Below, in pieces: positions 54,968 through 64,000 of a DNA stretch of 64,000 bases. The notes under the pieces were generated by a model that did not search any database, was not told the DNA's origin, and was given only the letters and a program-made list of their open reading frames with translations. The stretch is from Chondrosia reniformis. Taxonomy: Eukaryota > Porifera > Demospongiae > Chondrillida > Chondrillidae. The stretch covers positions 2,501 through 66,500 of the forward strand of contig OX359200.1 in assembly GCA_947172415.1 (NCBI GenBank), in the 5' to 3' direction. Every line of letters starts with the position of its first letter. Positions within the stretch are counted from its first letter, which is position 1. Both the position numbers and the translations under genes were made by a program.

Positions 54968-57714
54968 TTACTGACAGTCGCTCAAAGGGCTGCTAGGTTT
55001 GATGTCTGCACTTGGAGAAGGAAGTATCATCGGAAGGTTTTCACGGTTTAGTGACAGGTCAAGATGGCTTCCATGGTCCTGAAGAGTCTGAAGCAACTTC
55101 TACAAACAAATCAAAGCTGAAGGTTGATTGACATGAGTTGGACAGTTAGACAACCACTCACAGCTGTGTCATTTGCATCGTAGTTGGGCAATGGAACCTC
55201 AGAGTTTGAAAGAAACTGGAATAGAAATATTATTCAAAGTCACATGACAGTCACATGATATTTCTAGATAGTTTACTTGTAAAAAGTCTTGTGGATCAAG
55301 ATTAAACACTCCATTAAAAGATCCTTGTAATGCATCAATATCTGCTTGCTGTTGACTTATCTGATCAACAACACTAAACAGAGAAAGGTGACAGTCTATA
55401 CACACACGGTGACAGTCTATACACACACGGTGACAGTCTATACACACACGGTGACAGTCTATACACACACGGTGACAGTCTATAAGCGCAGGGTGACAGT
55501 CTATAAGCGCAGGGTGACAGTCTATAAGCGCAGGGTGACAGTCTATAAGCGCAGGGTGACAGTCTATAAGCGCAGGGTGACAGCCTATAAGCGCAGGGTG
55601 ACAGCCTATAAGCGCAGGGTGACAGCCTATAAGCGCAGGGTGACAGTCTATAAGCGCAGGGTGACAGTCCATAAGCGCAGGGTGACAGTCCATAAGCGCA
55701 GGGTGACAGTCCATAAGCGCAGGGTGACAGTCCATAAGCGCAGGGTGACAGTCCATAAGCGCAGGGTGACAGTCTATAAGCGCAGGGTGACAGTCTATAA
55801 GCGCAGGGTGACAGTCTATAAGCGCAGGGTGACAGTCTATAAGCGCAGGGTGACAGTCTATACACAAAAGGTGACAATCCAGATTATATTGAGAAATTTA
55901 CTCTGATGATTGGCCGAGGTCTTGGTCCCATGGCAACGCTAACATATTCTGAGGTTCCCCGGAGTTTGTTTGAACTCTAATGAAATGGACAGTGCATTCA
56001 CAAGTTACACAGAACACTACATTGTACGTACATGCTGTTCTGCTCGTGAACTGGAGCAACTGATACAAGATCAAAGTCTGGTAAGGAGCTTGCTTCCAAG
56101 GAAAAAGAGGGGATTTCCCCTTCTATGTTGCCAATGCCATCCCTCAAGTCTCCCCCTGGCATGGATGACAAAGCCGAACTTGTCAGCTGATCAGGGACTA
56201 CATCACCTAGTAGAATCACAATCAAGAGCCTTATCACATGACTGTCATGTGACATCAGAGGGTATGCTAACCTGAATATACAGATTGACCCTGGTATTGA
56301 TCAGGATACTGCTCAGGGGCAGCCATTTTGGAGACTTTGGCAGCCGGCAAGTTCTGTTCAAAGGACTGATCCACTGCTGTGATCATTAGAGGTCTGCAGA
56401 CACACGGATCATGTAACACTCATTCAGTGGCTACCATGGCAATATACTTACCGTTTCTTTTTTCCAAGAGGTAGTCGATTTGAGTATATTATACTCACCA
56501 TAAACTGTATCAACTATGTAATATAATAACAGCTAAGTATAATAGCAAGTATACAAAGAGTATACTAAGTACTACGGCAAGTATACAAAGAGTATACTAA
56601 GTACTACGGCAAGTATACAAAGGGTATACTACAAATTCCATTAATTTGCTTTACTTTATTGAGTATTTGTTGCTGTTGCTGGTGCTTTCGTTTTAAAGAG
56701 TCAACTTCATCTACGAGGTGCTTGTTTTCCCTGTTGTATAGAAGAGGAGTACTTGGACAGCGGAACTAGACGAGTGTGTCTATGGTCCTGTTACACTGGC
56801 TCACCACTGACTGCTCACACAAGGTACAAAGGCACTGACCTGTGAAGGGTGTGGATCACTTCTGCAAGACCCTGGTGTCGATCTCTCAGAGTGTGAATGT
56901 CCTTCATCAGTCGGTTCACTTCTTCTGACCTGACCGACTGCTCATCCACTTTGGGCTGCGTGTTCCCCTTACGCTGCATCATATGGAGCAGCTCTGGATG
57001 GCCCTGACGGAAGTTGGCGTGGTAAAACTCAATTGGCTCAACTGAATTGGCAGTCGCCAGAGATCCACGGTCCACCTTTGTCATCTTACGAAATCCATCT
57101 ACATACATACAGTACACAATAAATATCCTCTAAAGTTGAGTGGGCGGGGCTCTAGGGGGCTGGGTGGGGTGCCATGGGAGATAGGAGGGGCACTAGGAAG
57201 GCATTAGAGAGGTGGGAGGGGCATTGGAGGAGGTGGTGGAAGACGTGCTACGTATGCTCAATACTTACAGAGATTAAGTTGTCTTACGAAACTGTTGAAA
57301 TTGTTATGTTTGAAGAATTTTGGTAAAAGTTTTCTGGCAAATTCGTGATAGTCGTGGACAATAAAACTCTTCCCATCCTGCAGGAGAGACTCGGACTCAA
57401 CTCATGTTTGACAGCGTCTTCACCCACTCACTTGTGACCAAGATATGAGAGACTGGTAGTTCGGCGTCTCCACCAGATTCCAAAGCTTCTGTACAAATCT
57501 CGTGACCTCTTGCGCGTTTGAGGAGCTGGGCTCGCCCATTGGCAAGGAGAGCAGTCCCGTGTCAGCACCTACAGCGACAATAACCACACCATCAGGTTAA
57601 GTAGCGACCAACGTATCGATCGTGTGGTAAGGCTATTCTAAACTGTACACATTCACCGCACTTACTATCTGGTAGGTCAAATGGTTTTATATCACCAAAG
57701 AGCTGATGCGCCAT
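54968..57714 (-). CDS. HSF: Heat shock transcription factor (HSF)
   Basis: The start [16 protein letters not shown] (ATG 57714) leads to the DNA-binding winged helix: [67 protein letters not shown]. Then comes the trimerisation coiled coil ([40 protein letters not shown]), [11 protein letters not shown] and an acidic, Ser/Pro-rich activation part ([36 protein letters not shown]). The last exon is [12 protein letters not shown]...SPLSDCQ. It binds nGAAn repeats and drives chaperone genes after stress. The single HSF here is HSF1/2/4-like. A 21-bp minisatellite lies in an intron of the C-terminal part. The gene lies 80 bp downstream of LONP2 on the same strand. Confidence 0.94.
55378..55870. 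repeat. 21-bp minisatellite in HSF intron
   Basis: About 23 copies of GTGACAGTCTATAAGCGCAGG (21 bp), with ACACACG variants at the left edge, GCCTATAAGC in the centre and GTCCATAAGC next to it. Variant copies are grouped in blocks, a sign of segmental expansion. The 21-bp period opens frames on both strands. They are not genes. Confidence 0.95.
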
Positions 57715-57794
57715 TTTCTTGGAATAACCGGTAAATTACGGAAGCGAAGACGGAATACAAGGTACAATGTACATGTACAGGCAACTGAAATGAA

Positions 57795-60700
57795 TTATAA
57801 CATGCTAGTTAACTTTAGTGTTCCCTTGAACACAACCGCCAACACATCTTCTATTCTGTCAACAAAAGTGAAGATCATTTGCTTCTGCAGAGAAACAAAT
57901 GTGAAAGAAATGTGGAATACAAGTCTGTAAGCTGTGTATCTGCACTAATGGCATTGCATAGTGACATTATGCAGTAAGTACTGTAATATCTTGTGACAAC
58001 TCATAAAGATCTTTCTTGTTCTTCTTTGGAAGGAGAACGTGTCTGATGCCAGCTCTGTGTGCCGCTAGCACCTTCTCCTTGATGCCTCCCACCTGCAGCA
58101 TGCAATTCATACAGGATGACATTAAGAGCATTGGGCTCTAGACCACTGGTTGCTAGGCTACAGCTTACAGGGAGTACAACACCTCGTAAGGTGACTTCTC
58201 CAGTCATAGCTACGTCTTCAGTCACGCAAGTGTCACTGAAGAGGGAGGCCAGCACAGTGACAATGGTGACACCCGCTGATGGACCATCTTTGCTCACAGC
58301 CCCTTCAGGGAAGTGAATGTGAATGTCTGTCTTGTCCAAGTTACCGCACTCTATCCCAAACTGCAGAGAGGGAACACTCAGTGATACTGTTGGGACAAGA
58401 CACCTTTACACTTCAAACCTTTGAAGCGTTGGCTCGTATCCAATTAAGAGCAATCTGTGCGGACTCCTTCATTACATCACCTGCACCAACCGGTCCCAGC
58501 CAATCACCATGGTAACCACAGATATCAGATCCACACCTTACTTACCCAGCTGTCCAGTGAGCACCAACTTCCCTTCGCCAGCCATCTTGACAGCCTCTAT
58601 GAACATGATGTCACCTCCGAAGGTGGTCCACGCCAGACCTATAGCTACTCCTGGTCTACTCATGTGCTCAGAGTTATTCTGAAAGTACTTTTGAGGCTAA
58701 AAGAGAGCACTTGAATGAACCAGTTATAAGTACAAACCTCTTACAACTCACTCCCAACACCTCCTCCACAAAGGTGCCATCTGCAACAATCGGAAGAACT
58801 GATCCAACTTCTGCCTCTGTAACCTAGCATGGATAGTATGTTGCCATGGTAACATGGAATAAAAGCAGTCCTACTGTGTCATGCATACCTTGACAGCAGC
58901 TGATCTGCAGAGTGCACTCAACTTTCTCTCTAGCGCCCTAACTCCAGCTTCCCTGGTGTAGCCACTGACTGGAGGAGGGGGAGAGGAGAGGGGGAGGGGG
59001 AGTGGAGAGGGGGAGGAGGAGTGGAGAGGGGGAGGGGGAGGGAGAGGGGGAGGGGGAGGGGGAGTGAGAGAGGAGAGGAGGGGGAGGGGAATGGGAGAGG
59101 GCGGGGAGGGGGAGGGGGAGTGAGAGGGTGCAATAAAGGGGTCATTGACAATCAGTAACATACTGATAGTGTTAACTGCTCCATCAGTGATTACGAGGTG
59201 ATCTGCTGACAGTCCGTGTTGTGCAAGCTGTTTTGGAATCAAGTGATGCTTTGCTATCTCTAGCTTCTCCTCTTGTGCGTAACCAGGCACCTCAATAACC
59301 TACAAAACATATTCATTGACTGACAGAGGCTGAGAGAATACAGTGTTCAACTTGCAGTACCTCCATCCTGTCCAACAGAGCTGGTGGGATGGTTACCATG
59401 GTGTTGGCTGTGGCTATAAACAGGACCTAAAGATCACATGACTATCATGTGACTGAGAGGTTGCAAGCCACGGAGAACCTCAAACATGAGTGGGCGTGGC
59501 TTACCTTTGATAAGTCAAAAGGAATTCCCAAATAACTAGCCATTGTCAAGAAACAATACTTTATTAACAAACATTAAATATACATGTGAAAGGGTTAGGT
59601 GTGAAGGGGTTAGGTATGAAGGGGTTAGGTGTGAAGGGGTTAGGTGTGAAGGGGTTAGGTGTGAAGGGGTTAGGTGTGAAGGGGTTAGGTGTGAAGGGGT
59701 TAGGTGTGAAGGGGTTAGGTGTGAAGGGGTTAGGTGTGAAGGGGTTAGGTGTGAAGGGGTTAGGTGTGAAGGGGTTAGGTGTGAAGGGGTTAGGTGTGAA
59801 AGGTGGATACTGGTCGACGAATGAGTTATTTTGTTCTGGATCCAGCACCTCCAACAGAGCTCCCGCAGGATCTCCATGGATACCTCGTGTCTATTGAATA
59901 AGTCAATGCACGTAAGGTAGATTCACCAAGTAAAGACATACCATCTTATCAACTTCGTCCAGCAGGAACACTGGGTTGTTGACGTCAACTGTCTTCAGTC
60001 CCTGGATGATTCGACCAGCCATTGACCCAACATAGGTTCTCCTGCAGGTTGCATCAACAGTAAATCACATACAGGCAGTCACATGACAGTCACATGACAA
60101 GGGTTACCTGTGACCCCTAATCTCAGATTGATCGCTGACTCCGCCCAAGGATACTCTTATAAACTTCCTTCCCATAATCTTTGCTACAGACTTTCCGATA
60201 CTTGTCTTGCCAACGCCTGGTGCTCCCACAAAACACAAGATGGGACCTATATGTGTTGCCATAGTAACCAAACATCGAATGTATAGGAGGTCAAAGCACA
60301 CCCTTTAAGTCTTTCTTTAGTATACGAACAGCCAGGAACTCTAGGATCCTTCGTTTGGCCTTGTCCAGTCCAAAGTGGTCCGCTTCAAGGTCGGTCTTGG
60401 CCTGGCCAATATTCAGAGTGTCCTCGGTGGACCTGCTCCAGGGAAGGTCAGTGAGGTACTCCAAATAGTTTCTGCAGTTTTGCAAGACAAATTGCAATGG
60501 TTCACATAGGTACATATTAAAATGGTTACCTCGACAACGCATACTCGGGAAGGCTTGGTGGCATCACCTTTAATCTCTTAATTAATAGAATGAAAAAGTG
60601 GGTGTGGCAGGCAACTTTCAGGTGGGCGTGGCAGGTGAATGGGAAAGTACCTTAAATTCTTTATTAGCCGCAGCCAGTGCATGGGCTGGCAAACCACAGG

Positions 60701-61966
60701 TCCTACAAGAGGAAATCCCTTTAATTAAGGGCATAACAGTAGAAAGCACATCTCTCACTTAATCTTGTGTCCCAAATCTGATATATCGTCGCTACTGATT
60801 CCTTCTGAATCCTTCAGTTCCTCCAGTAACTTGACCTTCACAGGCTTCCTTGGAGGGTGCGCAGCCATAGTTGTGTCAGCTGCCTTCTGCAACAGTTTTA
60901 AAGTCTGCCAAATATATTTATACATGAAATAACACATTGTTTATATATAAGTATAAATGTACACCTCCAGTTGTCTGTTGACCAGTGGGTGGGTGGCCTT
61001 GATCCGATCAGACATGTCAACAGCTTTTAGCACTTTCAACTTCTCTGCAAAAGAACCCTTTACAATGCTAGACAGCAGATCTGGCAGGAGGTGATCTGGA
61101 ATCTGCTTCAACAGCATCTGCAATGTTCCATGGGACAGTGAGGTACGAGGGTGGGACAGTGAGGTACAGTCTACATACCTGGAGTCTCTTAATAGTAGGG
61201 TTTTGCAGCCCCAAGAGGGAGACCATCTCTTCTGCCGCTTCTCTGAGACCTTGAAGAAGGCTCTTTGTGGAAGTACTTGACATTGCTGAAAGAGAAAGGA
61301 ACATTTGTGTACAATTGAACTATTTAAGCTTCTGGCTGTTACCTTCTGGGTCAAGTGAGTCAAGATGTGTAACCATGGCAACGGTGTAGGGGTATACCCT
61401 GGATAGCTCTTTGATTCTAAATCTGCAAACTCCGACCACTAAAAGTGTGTAAGCAAGAACAGGTCTGGTCTGTGGTTGGGAGACTTCCTTTACTAAGGCA
61501 GTGGTCCCGAAGGAATGGAGTTCTTCCTGTGGGCGTGGCTTGTACATAATAGGCAGACCATGTCGGCATGTACTGCCATTTACCTCTGGCTCAGTCACAG
61601 AATCTCTGGGGACAATCCCTGCATACCAGTCCTTCTCAGAAAGGTGTCTCTCCACCAGCCTCACACTAGAAGCACAAACATGCTATGAACGGATAGCCAC
61701 TTAATAGAATACAGTATCATTATATGGAGACATTTCCCTTACAAATCAATACATTAAAGTTCTGTTTACAGAATATCTTTGACATTTCCTTACCTGCTCC
61801 AGTGTCGATGAAGAAGGACATGTACAACATACTGCTCTCTTGCTCTAAACACTTACCCTTTTCTGTCACTAACACTAATCACTGCACTGGAGCTGGGCAA
61901 GAGGACACGGCTTTCCAACTCGATAATTGGCAGTGAACTTGGAAGCTGAAACTTCGAAGCAGCCAT
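57795..61966 (-). CDS. LONP2: Peroxisomal-type Lon protease LONP2
   Basis: An ATP-dependent serine protease. It starts [20 protein letters not shown] with the LON substrate-binding domain ([48 protein letters not shown]). A helical region follows, then [20 protein letters not shown], Walker [37 protein letters not shown], Walker [52 protein letters not shown] and [20 protein letters not shown]. The protease domain has the catalytic Ser in [17 protein letters not shown] and Lys in [21 protein letters not shown] last exon, [19 protein letters not shown], ends TSML. The absence of a cleavable mitochondrial presequence and the [11 protein letters not shown] start favour LONP2 over LONP1. The terminal Ser-Met-Leu is a non-canonical PTS1 candidate. 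Introns carry G-rich arrays. It diverges from ACTR5. Confidence 0.93.
58972..59128. repeat. Purine-rich GGGGGAGGGGGAG tract in LONP2 intron
   Basis: About 150 bp of nearly pure G/A on the plus strand (C/T on the transcribed sense strand) with repeats of GAGAGGGGGAGGGGGAG. It could form triplex or G-quadruplex DNA and is a strong polypyrimidine tract in the LONP2 transcript. Confidence 0.85.
59587..59805. repeat. 15-bp GGGGTTAGGTGTGAA minisatellite in LONP2 intron
   Basis: About 14 copies of GGGGTTAGGTGTGAA, nearly identical except for one GTATGAA copy. Each contains GGGGTTAGG, a telomere-like core. The 15-bp period opens frames on both strands; they are not genes. Confidence 0.93.
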
Positions 61967-62061
61967 TTTAAATTATCTTGCATAATGTGGAACATCGATA
62001 TATCGCGATAATCAGCCACTGATTGCAAATGGCGGCTCTGTAACTGTAATTGTGAGCTCCG
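61967..62061. promoter_or_regulatory. Divergent promoter, LONP2 / ACTR5
   Basis: There are 95 bp between opposed starts. It contains the symmetric AAAATGGC/AATGGCGG-type elements seen at several starts in this window (GCAGCCATTTT and CAAATGGCGGC) and ATCGATATATCGCGAT, a near-palindrome at about 61994-62009. Confidence 0.5.
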
Positions 62062-64000
62062 ATGATAGCAGGTACAGTGTCGCTTTCCTAGCGGTTGCAT
62101 AGCCATGCTACTGCAGAGCTCTGGTCGTCTCCTGTAGATCCGAAGGACCCGAAGGTGTATGCCTTTTCGGACAGCTTCGTGGAGTCCGATCCCGTCTCGC
62201 AGGACTACAAGAAGTACAGGTCCCACCACACGCCTCTGGTCGTAGACAACGGTAGCGGTTACTGCCGCGCCGGATGGTCCACAGAAGATACTCCGCGTCT
62301 TGTCTTTAGGAACGTTGTCACAAAAGTGCGCACTAAAAAGGTATTTCAGCACCATTTACTCTATGCTACGTAGTATAGAGTGATTTAATTAGCCTCTACC
62401 CTCCTGTGTGCTCCTGCCCCCGTCCCCGTCCCCCAGAGTGACAGCGACATGCTGTGCGTTGGAAATGACATAAAGAATTTAGAGACTGTTCGCTCCTCTC
62501 TCAAGTCGCCTTTCGACCACAATGTTGTGACCAACTTCTCTTGTCAGGTTTGTGGCTGCATGGCTAAGCAGTCACGTGCACATCACGTGTCTGCTGTTCA
62601 CTTAGGAGCACGTGCTAGACTATGTGTTCTACCACCTTGGACTGGGAGCAGAGCCTCGTGTGGTCCATCCCATAGTACTCACAGAGGCAGTCTGTAATCC
62701 ATCTTACTGCAGGTCAAGTAAGTGACATCCATCGATGCACACATCCCCCCACCCACTTATTCATTCTTCAGATACATCGGAGCTGCTCTTTGAAGGCTAT
62801 GGTGTCCCCAGTGTGGCCTATGGAATAGATGCTATGTATTCTTTGCTGTATAATGCATCACTTCAAGGTAGCCACAATATGGTCTCACACAGTAATGTAT
62901 CCCTAAAGTATTATTCCCCTCCCCCTCCCCCTCCCCAGGCCTCTCCAGGGATGATGCTCTTGTGATCAGCTGTGGCCACCATACTGCGCACGTTCTGCCT
63001 GTTGTGGGAGGACGACTGGACACTCAGTACTGCAAGCGGATCAACTTGGGAGGAACTCACATGATCGTGTACATGCAGAAGCTGGTTCAGCTGAAGGCTC
63101 CCACATTGCAGCACCTCATTACTCAGAGTAGGGCTCAGGTGAGTCCCCTCCCCCTAGCCTGCCTCCCCTCCCCAAGCCTGCCTCCCCTCCCCTAACCTGC
63201 CTCCCCTCCCCCTAGCCTGCCTCCCCTCTCCCTAGCCTGCCTCCCCTCTCCCTAGCCTGCCTCCCCTCCCCCTAGCCTGCCTCCCCTCCCCCTAGCCTGC
63301 CTCCCCTCCCCCTAGCCTGCCTCCCCTCTCCCTAGCCTGCCTCCCCTCTCCCTAGCCTGCCTCCCCTCCCCCTAGCCTGCCTCCCCTCTCCCTAGCCTGC
63401 CTCCCCTCTCCCTAGCCTGCCTCCCCTCTCCCTAGCCTGCCTCCCCTCTCCCTAGCCTGCCTCCCCTCCCCCTAGCCTGCCTCCCCTCCCCCTAGCCTGC
63501 CTCCCCTCCCCCTAGCCTGCCTCCCTTCTCCCTAGCCTGCCTCCCCTCTCCCTAGCCTGCCTCCCCTCCCCCTAGCCTGCCTCCCCTCCCCCTAGCCTGC
63601 CTCCCCTCCCCCTAGCCTGCCTCCCCTCTCCCTAGCCTGCCTCCCCTCCCCTATCAGTGCTCTTATATATTACATGTTGTATATACTTTTATAGGAATTG
63701 GTGTACAGTCATTGCTACTTTGCTGGTAACTATGGCGATGAGCTGGGTGAATGGGAGAAAGGAAATAGAGAGAGCTTTGTTAGGAAAGTGCAACTGTCAT
63801 TTTTTAAGGCAAGTCTCTTTGGCCTGTCCGGGGCAGTTGACCATATAGTCCTCTTATTAGAGTGCTCTGGAGAATGCCCCAGATCCCTTGAAGGATTTAA
63901 GAGACTCTGAAAGGAGGAAGAAGGCCGGAGAGAGATTAAAGGAATTTAACAAGAAGAGAAAGGCAGAAAAGGTACATAATATTGTCACATGACCTGATCA
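62062..64000 (+). CDS. ACTR5: ACTR5 (ARP5), INO80 complex actin-related protein, partial
   Basis: A 10-nt first exon (ATGATAGCAG) is followed by a 66-bp intron, then exon 2 from 62138 gives [40 protein letters not shown] and [17 protein letters not shown]. Next come [112 protein letters not shown] and [20 protein letters not shown], then the charged helix [20 protein letters not shown]. These are the actin-fold phosphate loops and the insert characteristic of ARP5, which with IES6 couples INO80 ATPase to nucleosome sliding. The gene continues past the window end. An intron (about 63138-63690) is a large minisatellite. Confidence 0.9.
63138..63655. repeat. 20-bp minisatellite in ACTR5 intron
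   Basis: About 26 copies of CCTAGCCTGCCTCCCCTCCC or the CTCTCC variant. The two variants alternate in blocks. Pyrimidine-rich on the sense strand with a CTAGCCTG core. Confidence 0.95.

Noticed and set aside
55199-55906. 167-222-codon open frames on both strands
   Set aside because: 21-bp minisatellite in an HSF intron.
14971-63655. CRISPR-like arrays
   Set aside because: Repeats are directly tandem with no unique spacers, and the genome is eukaryotic.

Overview
The window looks like the left end of a chromosome from an early-branching animal, most probably a sponge. The gene set is clearly metazoan: SOWAH, heat-shock factor, a ZC3H12-type RNase, BBS4, CEP76, an ANKS protein, LIPT1, ADCK5, TRIP13, peroxisomal Lon and ACTR5. 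The genes are compact, with introns mostly of 50-300 bp with GT-AG ends and very short intergenic spacers. No vertebrate-type repeats are visible. The sponge assignment is an inference; only the metazoan gene content and compact structure are seen directly.

Bases 1-918 are a perfect 13-bp C-rich array in telomere orientation. Decayed TTAGGG-like 15-bp repeats (about 1030-1460), a G-rich 20-bp repeat (about 1480-1600) and a 12-bp GCATGTAG-type repeat (about 1790-2530) follow it, which is a typical subtelomere. Bases 2.5-13.7 kb are a transposon zone. It holds a possible piggyBac-like MITE, a 374-bp foldback hairpin, an apparently intact Ginger-type DNA transposon (5290-8620, CCGG target duplication, integrase + GPY/F + Ulp1 protease + PHD finger), a 4.2-kb non-autonomous CACTA-like element (8716-12931) carrying two satellite arrays, and a pogo/Tigger end.

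From 13.7 kb to the end the window is gene-dense, with 18 multi-exon genes whose strands almost perfectly alternate: WD40 protein (-), ZDHHC (+), SOWAH (-), GMPR (-), ADCK5 (+), RANBP9/10 (-), LIPT1 (+), membrane propeller/toroid protein (-), SLC35C2 (+), ZC3H12-like (-), dual-specificity phosphatase (+), BBS4 (-), TRIP13 (+), CEP76 (-), ANKS (+), HSF (-), LONP2 (-), ACTR5 (+, runs off the window). Most neighbours share short divergent promoters (19-130 bp between start codons in six pairs, about 370-740 bp in two) or converge with 25-110 bp between stop codons.

Many genes carry their own intronic minisatellite with a unit of 15-39 bp, different from gene to gene. These arrays create long but meaningless open frames. 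Several genes serve cilia and centrosomes (BBS4, CEP76, ANKS, perhaps the WD40 protein). Others serve mitochondria and peroxisomes (LIPT1, ADCK5, LONP2), purine metabolism (GMPR), Golgi transport and palmitoylation (SLC35C2, ZDHHC), and stress or RNA control (HSF, ZC3H12-like). Exon boundaries were placed by eye from splice sites and protein similarity, so gene spans are firmer than internal exon details.
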